From: Candidatus Nanopelagicales bacterium
GTDB lineage: Bacteria; Actinomycetota; Actinomycetes; S36-B12; UBA5976
DNA length: 6,397 bases
Direction: 5' to 3'
NCBI GenBank assembly: GCA_030831445.1
Contig: JAURLB010000101.1
Location: forward strand, 1-6,397
Shown here piece by piece: positions 1 to 5,973 of the stretch. The translations under genes and the position numbers were made by a program. Each line of letters begins with the position of its first letter. The first letter of the stretch is position 1. The notes beneath the pieces were generated by a model. It searched no databases, was not told the origin of the DNA, and saw only the letters and a list, made by a program, of their open reading frames with translations.

Positions 1-544
1 CTGCAAAAACTGCCCCGCGAACATTTGGCCACGTGATTCGACGTAACACCTGAAACGCATTAAATCCAAGCGTTCGAGCTACCTCTTCCTGTTTTGATGA
101 TTGTGACAATAATGCAGCACTTGCTGCCAAATACACATACGGGCTCGTTAGTAGACTCAAAATTATCCAGGCAGGAACAAATCCCCGAACCGAAGGAAAG
201 TTAGTGAGCCAAGTTAAGGCTGCAACATATGAAGGTATGGCAAAAGGTAAAACAGCTAGGAATGTGAAGAATTTTTTAAGACGTATGTCACTTCGAATAA
301 TCAGCCATGCCTGGGAAAATCCAACGAGCATTGCGGTGAAGGTCACTGCAATAACGAGAAGCCCGCTATTGAGTAGCAATCCAATACTGCGCTCAGAAAA
401 CACCACTGCCTGCACTTCGGTAACACCAATTTCGAGAGATCTCACCAGCAGATAGAGCATTGGCAAGGTGGTAACAAGTGCACCAAAAACCGCCAGAAAA
501 GTGAGTTCTCTTGGCGGTCTTCGTTTTTGAGGTTTGATGCTCAG
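1..544 (-). CDS. fbpB: Ferric-iron ABC transporter permease (FbpB-like), 3' part missing at left edge
   Basis: Inner-membrane permease of an iron(III) ABC importer that would carry Fe3+ delivered by the neighbouring lipoprotein into the cytoplasm. I translated this frame by hand: 181 codons stay open to the window edge. After a basic N-terminus (KPQKRRPPR) come hydrophobic segments near residues 14-34, 54-83, 92-113 and 124-146, then a permease EAA-type loop near 153-173 (EEVARTLGF, followed by RRITWPN), which contacts the ATPase. Family members have about 500 residues with two such permease halves, so roughly two thirds lies outside. The ATPase gene is expected further left. The start is odd: no ATG, GTG or TTG occurs between the upstream in-frame stop and a TTG at codon 27, inside the first membrane helix. 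A CTG overlapping the fbpA stop codon (CTGA) is the best candidate and implies translational coupling. Family call is secure; metal specificity is inferred from the binding protein and the operator. Confidence 0.85.
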   Translation of the reverse strand, partial: MSIKPQKRRPPRELTFLAVFGALVTTLPMLYLLVRSLEIGVTEVQAVVFSERSIGLLLNSGLLVIAVTFTAMLVGFSQAWLIIRSDIRLKKFFTFLAVLPFAIPSYVAALTWLTNFPSVRGFVPAWIILSLLTSPYVYLAASAALLSQSSKQEEVARTLGFNAFQVLRRITWPNVRGAVFA

Positions 545-1542
545 AGTAATCCCACATCACTCAAGAGTTCGAGTGTTGTTTGCAAACTACTCAAACTTGT
601 TAGATCAATCTCAGGTTTATTAATGCTTATTAGGTCAGGTAAGTCTGCAGCAGGTACAACACCCTCTACTAGGGGATACTCAAAAGTCGTATCAACAAAA
701 AATTGTTGGGTCTCTTTCGATAAAAGCCATTCAATAAATTTCAATGTCGACTCGGAACTATTGAGTGCACCAACACCTGCAACATTCACAAGGTTTCCAA
801 TATCGTCAGATTCAAACCAGGCAATCTTGGAAGTCATATTCTCTGTGCCAATTTCTTTTGCTTTGGCATACCAGTAATAGTGATTGATAAGTCCTACATC
901 AACTTGGCCTGCTTCAACTGCTTCAAGAATCACATCGTTGGATTCGTAGAGAACAGCATTGTCATTCATGGCAACGAGAAAGTCGCGAGCAATACTTTCT
1001 CCCTTCAACACTCGAAGTGCTGTAACGAACGCTTGGAATGACGCATTCGTTGGCGCAATTCCAACCCTTCCTTTCCAAACTGGATCCATCAAGTCAAGTA
1101 CTGAACTTGGCACTTCGCTTACAGTTTCGGGGTTGTAGTTGATGACTCGAGCACGACCAGACACACCAACCCATTTGCGTGTGCCAGATTGGTAGATCGA
1201 TGGGACAAGTGACGTGATGCGACTGGGAAGTTCCACCAAGATATTTTCTGCCTCGAGAGCACCGAGCGATCCAGCGTCTTGGGAAAAGAAGACATCCGCT
1301 TGACGGTTATCGCCCTCTTCAAGTATTTGGGCGGCAAGATCTGCAGAATCCCCGTATCGGACCTCAATGCCGATGCCTGTCTCATCGGTGAATTTCTCAA
1401 AGAGTGGGGCGACAAGAGTTTCGCTCCGGCCCGAATAGATGGTGATGCTCTCCGGTGAATTGTTTGATGACTCAGAGGCGCAGCCAGTGAGTGCACCGAG
1501 ACCAAGGACGAGGGCAAGGCTCGCGGTCATCAGTTTCTGCAC
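541..1542 (-). CDS. fbpA: Iron(III) ABC transporter substrate-binding lipoprotein (FbpA/IdiA/FutA-like)
   Basis: Extracytoplasmic lipoprotein that captures ferric iron and hands it to the FbpB permease. It has 333 residues, normal for the family. The GTG start is chosen because AAGGA lies 5 nt upstream and because it gives a clean lipoprotein signal: MQK, a hydrophobic run, then the lipobox LTGC with the lipidated cysteine at residue 21. The mature protein begins with ESITIYSGRSE, the first strand of this periplasmic-binding fold; Tyr36 there is a candidate iron ligand. RARVINY (130-136) contributes Tyr136, and NHYYWY (220-225) holds the paired tyrosines 222 and 223 typical of ferric-binding proteins. 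A DtxR/IdeR-type box just upstream of the ribosome-binding site implies repression when iron is plentiful. The gene ends by overlapping the permease start. A longer frame upstream to 1611 would read through the operator and is unlikely. A related role in binding another oxyanion or metal is possible, but the tyrosines and the operator both favour iron. Confidence 0.92.
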   Translation of the reverse strand: MQKLMTASLALVLGLGALTGCASESSNNSPESITIYSGRSETLVAPLFEKFTDETGIGIEVRYGDSADLAAQILEEGDNRQADVFFSQDAGSLGALEAENILVELPSRITSLVPSIYQSGTRKWVGVSGRARVINYNPETVSEVPSSVLDLMDPVWKGRVGIAPTNASFQAFVTALRVLKGESIARDFLVAMNDNAVLYESNDVILEAVEAGQVDVGLINHYYWYAKAKEIGTENMTSKIAWFESDDIGNLVNVAGVGALNSSESTLKFIEWLLSKETQQFFVDTTFEYPLVEGVVPAADLPDLISINKPEIDLTSLSSLQTTLELLSDVGLL

Positions 1543-1547
1543 GATTT

Positions 1548-1554
1548 TCCTTTC
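1548..1554 (-). promoter_or_regulatory. Ribosome-binding site of fbpA
   Basis: On the minus strand GAAAGGA precedes the GTG at 1542 by 5 nt. It decides the start: the ORF is open further upstream to 1611, but that extension would translate through the iron operator and spoil the lipoprotein signal peptide. Confidence 0.75.
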
Positions 1555-1558
1555 AAGA

Positions 1559-1577
1559 TTAGGTAAGGTAAACCTTA
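1559..1577. promoter_or_regulatory. DtxR/IdeR-type iron operator (iron box)
   Basis: The 19-mer TTAGGTAAGGTAAACCTTA agrees at 15 of 19 positions with the iron-box consensus for actinobacterial DtxR/IdeR repressors as I recall it (TTAGGTTAGSCTAACCTAA), including the GGT-N7-ACC core. It also contains a perfect 7-bp inverted repeat, GTAAGGT-AA-ACCTTAC, at 1563-1578. It sits 4 bp upstream of the fbpA ribosome-binding site and overlaps the proposed fbpA -10 hexamer, so Fe2+-loaded repressor would block fbpA transcription. The divergent methyltransferase promoter begins only 25 bp away, so an effect there is possible but unproven. Confidence 0.82.
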
Positions 1578-1601
1578 CAGGAGACTTAGATTTGAGGCTA
1601 A
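1572..1601 (-). promoter_or_regulatory. Possible promoter of the fbpA-fbpB operon
   Basis: On the minus strand TTAGCC (1601-1596), an 18-bp spacer and TAAGGT (1577-1572) form a plausible -35/-10 pair. Transcription would then start near 1565, giving an untranslated leader of about 22 nt that carries the ribosome-binding site. The -10 lies inside the iron operator, which makes sense for repression. The -35 is weak, so this is tentative. Confidence 0.35.
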
Positions 1602-1630
1602 TTGGTTGCACGAGTAGTCCGCTTTACCCT
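1602..1630 (+). promoter_or_regulatory. Predicted leaderless promoter of the methyltransferase gene
   Basis: TTGGTT (1602-1607), a 17-bp spacer and TACCCT (1625-1630, matching TANNNT) stand exactly 6 nt before the GTG at 1637. That places the transcription start on the start codon itself. No Shine-Dalgarno sequence precedes this GTG. The -35 abuts the proposed -35 of the divergent fbpA promoter, a tidy back-to-back arrangement. Confidence 0.5.
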
Positions 1631-1636
1631 TCTCAC

Positions 1637-2374
1637 GTGGATAAAGACGAGCAGCACAATCAGGAGTACTTTGATGCTCATCTGCACGAATATTCCTCGA
1701 AGCGAATCAAAGGTGTTGCGGGCGAAATCAAGCGTCTACTCGAGGGCTCACATGCGATATCAATCTGTGACGTGGGAAGCGGTACAGGTTCAAACTTACA
1801 TAAGTTATCTTCACAACTTACGACATCGCGCCGTGTTGCTTTTGATATTAGTGAAAAGTCTTTGCAGAGAATCACCGAAAAGTATCCTGAAATTGAAACG
1901 AAACAACTTTCAATCTTAGATCAATCTGAACTGAGTGAGTTTTCGCAGACATTTGACGTGGTCTTACTTGCGGCTGTGCTGCACCATCTTGTCGGCGCAA
2001 CACCGCAAACTTCAAAAGTGCACGCAATAGATGGATTGCACAATGCGCTCTCATTAGTAAAGCCAGGCGGGCTTCTCGTTATTTTGGAACCTGTTTTTAC
2101 TCCAACCTGGGCTATGAAACTGCTCTTCTATGTGAAAAAGTTTTTGACTTCAATCAGTAATAAACGTATCTCAATCGCTGGTTACTGGAACAACATAGGG
2201 GCACCGCTTGTCATGATGTATTCAGAACGTGAGGTGAGTTCAATGATTTCAACGTTGAACTACGCTAACCTTGCATCGACGTTGCATCATCAGGGTCAGC
2301 TTGGTTGGGTGAGATTTTTCCTCCGAAAGCAAGATGTGGCATTGTTTGTTGTGAGAGATAAGGTTGGAATGTGA
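1637..2374 (+). CDS. Class I SAM-dependent methyltransferase, substrate unknown
   Basis: Soluble methyltransferase of 245 residues that transfers a methyl group from S-adenosylmethionine. The Rossmann-type SAM fold is plain. Motif I is ICDVGSGTGS (43-52). An acidic residue ends strand 2 in VAFD (Asp70), where the ribose hydroxyls are bound. FDVVLLAAVLHHL (106-118) is the strand 4 motif, and VKPGGLLVILEP (141-152) is the usual post-motif. The N-terminal NQEYFDAHLHEYS resembles the cap region of UbiE/small-molecule methyltransferases. The C-terminal part (about 155-235) is variable and probably sets the substrate, which cannot be read off. GTG at 1637 is chosen because a -10 hexamer sits 6 nt before it. 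An alternative TTG at 1592 with AGGAG 8 nt upstream would add 15 residues. The gene overlaps the next by 4 bp (GTGA), so the two are likely co-expressed. It lies divergent from the iron importer across 94 bp. Confidence 0.85.
   Translation: MDKDEQHNQEYFDAHLHEYSSKRIKGVAGEIKRLLEGSHAISICDVGSGTGSNLHKLSSQLTTSRRVAFDISEKSLQRITEKYPEIETKQLSILDQSELSEFSQTFDVVLLAAVLHHLVGATPQTSKVHAIDGLHNALSLVKPGGLLVILEPVFTPTWAMKLLFYVKKFLTSISNKRISIAGYWNNIGAPLVMMYSEREVSSMISTLNYANLASTLHHQGQLGWVRFFLRKQDVALFVVRDKVGM
2336..2364 (+). promoter_or_regulatory. Possible internal leaderless promoter of the hydrolase gene
   Basis: GTGGCA (2336-2341), a 17-bp spacer and TAAGGT (2359-2364) end exactly 6 nt before the GTG at 2371, all inside the 3' end of the methyltransferase gene. 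The AAGG at 2360-2363 could instead act as a ribosome-binding site at 7 nt spacing in a read-through mRNA. The two readings are not exclusive. Confidence 0.35.
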
Positions 2375-3999
2375 TAGAACATCGTGGGGGAATGATGAAG
2401 CGAATCGTTTTAGTATTTGTAACGTGTGCACTGTTATTGAGTGCGTGTGGCGCTCCATCCTATGCAAACTGGCTCGATGAGTATCGCGAGCAAGAGGTTT
2501 CTTGGGAAAATTGCGATAGTAAGCTTTTTGAAGACTCAGAATATTTCGATGCATCTTTCAAAAAGTCAGATGTGAAATGCGCAACGGTAACTGTGCCGAT
2601 TTCGTATAAAGAGGCTTCCAATTCACAAGACATACAAATTCAATTGATGCTTGATCCCGCAAAGACTGCCAAACGACAGGGGTACCTACTATCAAACCCA
2701 GGTGGACCCGGTGAATCTGGAATCTCCTATATTCAAAGTGTTGCCTACCCTGCGTCTATTCGAGATGCCTACGACATTATCGGATTTGACCCGCGTGGAG
2801 TAGGCGCGTCAACGCCAGTGAAGTGTGATGATGATTTGGATCTTCGCTCCTATTTTGAATATTACTTTGATTACAAGAATCAAGCCGAAGTTGATGAAGA
2901 CAAGAAAGCGTCTGATGAATACTACGAAGTGTGTATGGAAAATAATCCACACTGGTGGGCAATGACAACCGAAAACACTGTTCAAGATATCGACATCATT
3001 CGCGAGGTACTCTCAGGTGACGAGCCATTGAATTTTGTGGGACATTCCTATGGAACAACCCTTGCTGCTCGATATGTTGCTCTGTTTCCTGAGAATGTTG
3101 GCCGCATAATTCTGGATAGTCCAGTGACCGCCAACACCGAGAGCATTGATGAGGAAATTGAATCTGCTAAATCGCTCATGAAATCGCGCAATAGATTGTT
3201 CGATAAGTGCGCCAAGGATCCAAAGTGCCCAGGGAGTACTCGAGCCCAAGTTGAGAATAATCTGATCAAGGCTCGCGACTTAATGCTGAAGGGGAAGATG
3301 CAGGGTTACTTAGTAACGCAAGTTGAAGATGGATTTTTCGAACGAGGAAATGGAACGTCACCGTATTTAATTATGCGAGCTCTTTTGTATCTCACCTACT
3401 TCTCGCTCGAAGAAGCGTATCCAACTTTCAAGATGATCTATCGGGACCTTGTATTGAAAAATGATCCGTGGGGCTTTGAATCTGCAGGTTTGATCATGGA
3501 TGGCTATGACATGACCGATCTGTCGCGTAACAATTCATATGACATCTTGAATCTTGTCAATTGCCTTGATCGAGATGAACGTGACACGAGAACACCTGAA
3601 GAAATTGAAAAAGACGATCGAATTCTTGGGAAAATCGATAAGTTTGAAAATCGTTTCTATGACGTGTATGACTTTGAGCCTGCCCCTGAGGAGCAACCCG
3701 GTTGTTTCTGGACGTGGCGAGCATATGAAGATTCAAAGATTCCAGATCCGCCAGCAAACGAACCAGCACTGAAAAACACCTCTGGTAAGCAATTATTTAT
3801 TGTTGGATCAAAGGGTGACAATGTCACTCCGTATACATGGTCGTTGCAGGTTGCAGAATCATTGAAGTCGAATTTGGTTACATACGGAGGAACCGGACAC
3901 GCAGTGTTGTTTGGCGGAATTTCCTGCTTGGACGACCTTGCAGAGAAGTACTTGCTCACAGGGCAATTGCCAGCGGGACCAGTCAGTTGCTCAAAGTGA
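2371..3999 (+). CDS. Secreted alpha/beta-hydrolase lipoprotein, S33 / tripeptidyl-aminopeptidase type
   Basis: Probable serine exopeptidase or esterase anchored outside the membrane; 542 residues, in the family's usual range. A basic n-region (MMKR), hydrophobic core and lipobox LSAC put the lipidated cysteine at residue 26. Family signatures follow in order: [10 protein letters not shown] (108-117) with the oxyanion-hole motif, DPRGVGAS (140-147), and the nucleophile elbow GHSYG (224-228) with Ser226. Near the C-terminus GDNVTPY (482-488) supplies candidate Asp483 and GTGHAV (507-512) supplies His510, in the TAP-like C-terminal domain. A helical lid of about 250 residues separates Ser from Asp. 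About ten cysteines outside the signal suggest disulfides, fitting an exported protein. Relatives release N-terminal di/tripeptides or hydrolyse esters; the substrate here is unknown. GTG 2371 is chosen because it overlaps the methyltransferase stop (GTGA) and has a -10-like hexamer at the leaderless distance. ATG 2395, after GGGGG, would give an equally good signal peptide. The 3' end overlaps the convergent dehydrogenase gene by 9 bp. Confidence 0.88.
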   Translation: MIEHRGGMMKRIVLVFVTCALLLSACGAPSYANWLDEYREQEVSWENCDSKLFEDSEYFDASFKKSDVKCATVTVPISYKEASNSQDIQIQLMLDPAKTAKRQGYLLSNPGGPGESGISYIQSVAYPASIRDAYDIIGFDPRGVGASTPVKCDDDLDLRSYFEYYFDYKNQAEVDEDKKASDEYYEVCMENNPHWWAMTTENTVQDIDIIREVLSGDEPLNFVGHSYGTTLAARYVALFPENVGRIILDSPVTANTESIDEEIESAKSLMKSRNRLFDKCAKDPKCPGSTRAQVENNLIKARDLMLKGKMQGYLVTQVEDGFFERGNGTSPYLIMRALLYLTYFSLEEAYPTFKMIYRDLVLKNDPWGFESAGLIMDGYDMTDLSRNNSYDILNLVNCLDRDERDTRTPEEIEKDDRILGKIDKFENRFYDVYDFEPAPEEQPGCFWTWRAYEDSKIPDPPANEPALKNTSGKQLFIVGSKGDNVTPYTWSLQVAESLKSNLVTYGGTGHAVLFGGISCLDDLAEKYLLTGQLPAGPVSCSK

Positions 4000-4917
4000 G
4001 AAACGTTGCTGGGTTAGCACTTCACTAACTGTCCAAAGTCGCTTTGCTAATTCGGTATCACGCGCTTTAGCCATTGGCGTAACAGCTTTTGGAAACCCAC
4101 TCCATTCGCCAAGCCCATCTGGTCCGTAGTAACCCGCTCCTACCACTTCAGTAGCAACAGCTGCGTAGAGTTGCGGGAGCGCACCCATGGCTGCAGGTTG
4201 GGCAATAACGTTTTCTACCTTGCGGAATTGTTGACGAAAGAAACCTTTTACACTTGGCATCACACTCAACGAAAGATTTGTTGCAGAGTAACCGGGGTGC
4301 GCTGCAACTGAGAGAACTTCGGATTTACTTTGAATTAGTAAACGTTGTAGTTCAAAAGCAAAGAGCAAATTTGCCAATTTGCTCTGAGCGTAAGCTCCCC
4401 AAGCCGAATATTTCTCGCTGAACATCAAATCATCAAAGTTGATTTTTCCTGCTTTGTGAGCATTTGATGACACAGTGACAATTCGTCCAGACACTGAATC
4501 AATTTTCTTGAGCAGAAGCAGGGTTAGAGCAAAGTGACCTAAATGATTCGTACCAAACTGAAGTTCAAACCCGTCATCAGTTAATGCTCGCGGAGGCGCC
4601 ATGACTCCGGCATTATTTATCAAGATGTCGATTGCCTTGTAGGGCAGGGTATCGGCAAACTTTCGGATACTCTGCAAACTTGCAAGATCAAGTTCTCGAA
4701 CATCTACGATGTTTGCGACTTCCCCTAGTTGCTTTTTCGCGGCCTTGCCTTTTTCTGTGTTTCGGCAAGCCATGACTACGGTTGCTCCAGCTGTTGCCAA
4801 CGCACGAACATTCTCTAAACCGAGCCCGCTATTGCCACCAGTCACGATGACAACTTTGTTCTCAAGGCGTGGAACTAAGTGCTCATTCCATTGAATCTGT
4901 TGCAGAGACTTTGTCAT
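3991..4917 (-). CDS. Short-chain dehydrogenase/reductase, retinol-dehydrogenase-like (NADP-type)
   Basis: Cytoplasmic oxidoreductase of 308 residues from the classical/extended-tail SDR group that includes vertebrate retinol dehydrogenases and many bacterial relatives of unknown substrate. The Rossmann nucleotide motif is TGGNSGLG (26-33). ACRN (50-53), with Arg52 after strand 2, favours NADP(H). NNAG is at 101-104 and the structural Asn is Asn124 in GTNHLGHF. The catalytic set is Ser150/151 (VTVSS), Tyr176 and Lys180 (YAQSK), all intact. HPGY (207-210) is the usual segment after the active site. The ATG is well placed behind AAAGGA, 6 nt upstream, and this site lies in the 11-bp gap after the kinase-like gene, so the two form an operon. 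The last codons overlap the convergent hydrolase gene. Whether it acts on a retinoid, sterol, sugar or quinone cannot be judged from sequence. Confidence 0.88.
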   Translation of the reverse strand: MTKSLQQIQWNEHLVPRLENKVVIVTGGNSGLGLENVRALATAGATVVMACRNTEKGKAAKKQLGEVANIVDVRELDLASLQSIRKFADTLPYKAIDILINNAGVMAPPRALTDDGFELQFGTNHLGHFALTLLLLKKIDSVSGRIVTVSSNAHKAGKINFDDLMFSEKYSAWGAYAQSKLANLLFAFELQRLLIQSKSEVLSVAAHPGYSATNLSLSVMPSVKGFFRQQFRKVENVIAQPAAMGALPQLYAAVATEVVGAGYYGPDGLGEWSGFPKAVTPMAKARDTELAKRLWTVSEVLTQQRFSL

Positions 4918-4928
4918 AGTGATTCCTT

Positions 4929-5495
4929 TTAGTATTGGGAAAGTGCTTTTCTTCGGTTCAGTTGTTCGATGAGTTCATCGAGTTTTGTGCCTCGTGTTAT
5001 CTCAATCCACAGTTGGTGGGAGGGTGCTGCTTTTGCCCGACTAAGAAGTTGTGTTTTTCGGCTTGAGTGTGTTGTGTATGCCCACATGACCACATTTTCC
5101 TCTGGCTTACTCTTGAACAGATTTCTCACTCGCTCTCGATTGCCATTCCACAGAACTTCTTTGAATAGAACTCTTTGTAAAGATCGTTTCACGATTCGGT
5201 ACATCACAATCCGTTTTGACAAGTTGAAATACAGCACCACATCCGCATCGCGAATGACAAGATCTCCAAGTTTGCTTCCATAGTTTCCATCCACAATCCA
5301 ACCGTCATGAACTTCGAGAGCATGTGCCATAGCAGAGGTGATTTTCTCGGCGAAAACTTCTTGGGATTCCTCTTGCCAATTCGGTAGGTGGTAGAACGAG
5401 TCAAGCTCAATCCATGGCAGATTGAGTTGCCGGGAAAGGTGTGTTGCAAGCGTTGATTTACCTGATCCGGTAGTGCCAACGACTGCAATTTTCAT
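4929..5495 (-). CDS. Small P-loop NTPase, adenylate-kinase-like / FlaR ('topology modulation') family
   Basis: Probable nucleoside- or nucleotide-kinase-like enzyme of 188 residues; its true substrate is unknown. Walker A is GTTGSGKST (7-15) directly after the first strand. It is followed by [13 protein letters not shown] (28-40), where members of this family carry an acidic residue (Asp32) and tryptophan. GWIVDGNYG (65-73) is the family's characteristic motif, and [10 protein letters not shown] (83-92) is a buried strand. An arginine/lysine-rich stretch (95-128) may form the lid that closes over ATP. ATG 5495 is chosen because the P-loop then begins at residue 7 as expected. An upstream TTG at 5513 is in frame but lacks a ribosome-binding site. 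No Shine-Dalgarno sequence precedes the ATG; instead TACCCT ends 6 nt before it, predicting a leaderless mRNA. First gene of a two-gene unit with the downstream dehydrogenase. Names such as 'topology modulation protein' in databases are historical and not evidence of function. Confidence 0.83.
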   Translation of the reverse strand: MKIAVVGTTGSGKSTLATHLSRQLNLPWIELDSFYHLPNWQEESQEVFAEKITSAMAHALEVHDGWIVDGNYGSKLGDLVIRDADVVLYFNLSKRIVMYRIVKRSLQRVLFKEVLWNGNRERVRNLFKSKPEENVVMWAYTTHSSRKTQLLSRAKAAPSHQLWIEITRGTKLDELIEQLNRRKALSQY

Positions 5496-5501
5496 GCCTG
5501 C

Positions 5502-5531
5502 AGGGTAATCCAATCCAGAAGCGGATTTCAG
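5502..5531 (-). promoter_or_regulatory. Predicted leaderless promoter of the kinase-dehydrogenase unit
   Basis: On the minus strand CTGAAA (5531-5526, 4 of 6 to TTGACA), an 18-bp spacer and TACCCT (5507-5502) lie 6 nt before the ATG at 5495. The same hexamer stands at the same distance before the methyltransferase gene. It would drive transcription away from the tRNA block. Confidence 0.45.
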
Positions 5532-5550
5532 GGCGAGACTTTGCTTGCAC

Positions 5551-5556
5551 TATTCT
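5551..5556 (+). promoter_or_regulatory. Possible -10 box of the tRNA-Thr / tRNA-Met / rpmG transcript
   Basis: TATTCT fits TANNNT and would start transcription near 5563, about 5 nt before the mature tRNA-Thr. No convincing -35 is seen at the right distance, so confidence is low. Confidence 0.3.
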
Positions 5557-5567
5557 TCGCGGGCTAC

Positions 5568-5640
5568 GCCCCCTTAGCTCAGTAGGTAGAGCGTCTCCAT
5601 GGTAAGGAGAAGGTCTACGGTTCGATTCCGTAAGGGGGCT
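5568..5640 (+). tRNA. tRNA-Thr (anticodon GGU)
   Basis: A complete 73-nt cloverleaf. The acceptor stem pairs GCCCCCT with AGGGGGC, followed by the discriminator U at 5640. The D arm contains TAGCTCAGTAGGTAGAGC. The anticodon stem TCTCC/GGAGA encloses the loop ATGGTAA, with anticodon GGT at 5601-5603, reading ACC and ACU codons. The T arm is TACGG-TTCGATT-CCGTA. No CCA is encoded, so the tail must be added enzymatically. It opens the conserved actinobacterial tRNA-Thr, tRNA-Met, rpmG order. Confidence 0.97.
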
Positions 5641-5642
5641 CG

Positions 5643-5664
5643 CTTCCCGCACTAGTGTGGGAGG
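5643..5664 (+). other. Inter-tRNA hairpin (possible RNA-processing signal)
   Basis: CTTCCCGCAC and GTGTGGGAGG can pair over 10 positions (two G-U at the ends of the run and one inside); the last pair probably opens to leave a CUAG tetraloop. It fills almost all of the 25-nt gap between the mature ends of the two tRNAs. No U-tract follows, so it is unlikely to be an intrinsic terminator. A role in separating the tRNA precursors is a reasonable inference. Confidence 0.5.
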
Positions 5665-5665
5665 G

Positions 5666-5739
5666 GGCGGGGTAGCTCAGCCTGGTAGAGCAAGCGGCTC
5701 ATAATCGCTGCGTCGCCGGTTCAAATCCGGCCTCCGCTA
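5666..5739 (+). tRNA. Elongator tRNA-Met (anticodon CAU)
   Basis: A 74-nt cloverleaf. The acceptor stem pairs GGCGGGG with CTCCGCT through two G-U pairs (including 1-72), then discriminator A at 5739. The anticodon stem AGCGG/TCGCT encloses CTCATAA with CAT at 5700-5702. The T arm is GCCGG-TTCAAAT-CCGGC. It closely resembles actinobacterial elongator tRNA-Met as I remember it and lacks the three consecutive G-C pairs in the anticodon stem expected of an initiator. A lysidine-modified tRNA-Ile would share the CAU anticodon, but sequence and position favour methionine. CCA is not encoded. Confidence 0.92.
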
Positions 5740-5785
5740 CAACAACCGCTGCACCTGCAGCACCGAACAAGGCAAGGAGTCGCTC

Positions 5786-5956
5786 ATGGCGAAAAAAGGA
5801 ACCGATGTCAGACCGAAAATTACTCTCGCGTGTGGCGACTGTAAGGGTAGGAATTACATAACACGTAAGAATCGACGAAACGATCCAGACCGAATCGAAT
5901 TGTCTAAATTCTGCCCGGTATGTTCCAAGCACACAGTGCATAAAGAAACTCGTTAA
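5786..5956 (+). CDS. rpmG: 50S ribosomal protein L33, zinc-binding form
   Basis: Large-subunit ribosomal protein of 56 residues. The body ([11 protein letters not shown], then [15 protein letters not shown]) is diagnostic of L33. Two CxxC pairs, Cys16/Cys19 and Cys43/Cys46, form the zinc ribbon of the 'C+' type. A strong ribosome-binding site, AAGGAG at 5774-5779, lies 6 nt before the ATG. The gene sits 46 nt after tRNA-Met and is probably read through from the tRNA promoter, as in other Actinobacteria. Bacteria often pair a C+ L33 with a zinc-free copy controlled by Zur; no zinc-type operator is visible here. Too short to confuse with anything else; very secure. Confidence 0.98.
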   Translation: MAKKGTDVRPKITLACGDCKGRNYITRKNRRNDPDRIELSKFCPVCSKHTVHKETR

Positions 5957-5961
5957 TTCGT

Positions 5962-5967
5962 TACGAT
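5962..5967 (+). promoter_or_regulatory. Possible -10 box for leaderless transcription of the HadA-like gene
   Basis: TACGAT ends exactly 6 nt before the ATG at 5974, in the 17-bp gap after rpmG. No Shine-Dalgarno sequence precedes that ATG. No good -35 is seen, so this rests on the hexamer and its spacing alone. Confidence 0.35.
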
Positions 5968-5973
5968 TTTCAA

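Noticed and set aside
527..877. Plus-strand 116-residue ORF
   Set aside because: Lies wholly antisense to the fbpA coding sequence and fbpB start, shows no family motif and has no ribosome-binding site.
1579..1594. AGGAG followed after 8 nt by TTG, an alternative start for the methyltransferase
   Set aside because: The spacing is good, but it would place the ribosome-binding site against the iron operator and would leave no room for a plus-strand promoter outside fbpA. The GTG at 1637 has a well-spaced -35/-10 pair and matches where family homology begins. Not excluded.
4012..4030. Small hairpin GTTAG/CTAAC between the convergent genes
   Set aside because: Only 5-6 weak pairs, inside the dehydrogenase coding sequence and without a U-tract; not a credible terminator.
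5458..5652. Minus-strand 64-residue ORF across tRNA-Thr, containing LTESNRRPSPYHGDALPTEL
   Set aside because: This is a well-known false protein produced by translating the antisense of a tRNA gene; the tRNA cloverleaf explains the sequence.
5748..5761. GCTGC-ACCT-GCAGC hairpin before rpmG
   Set aside because: Only 5 bp, no U-tract, and common enough by chance; perhaps relevant to tRNA 3' trimming but unsupported.
5699..5941. Minus-strand 80-residue ORF ending in [10 protein letters not shown]
   Set aside because: Another classic tRNA-antisense artefact; it covers tRNA-Met and is antisense to nearly all of rpmG.
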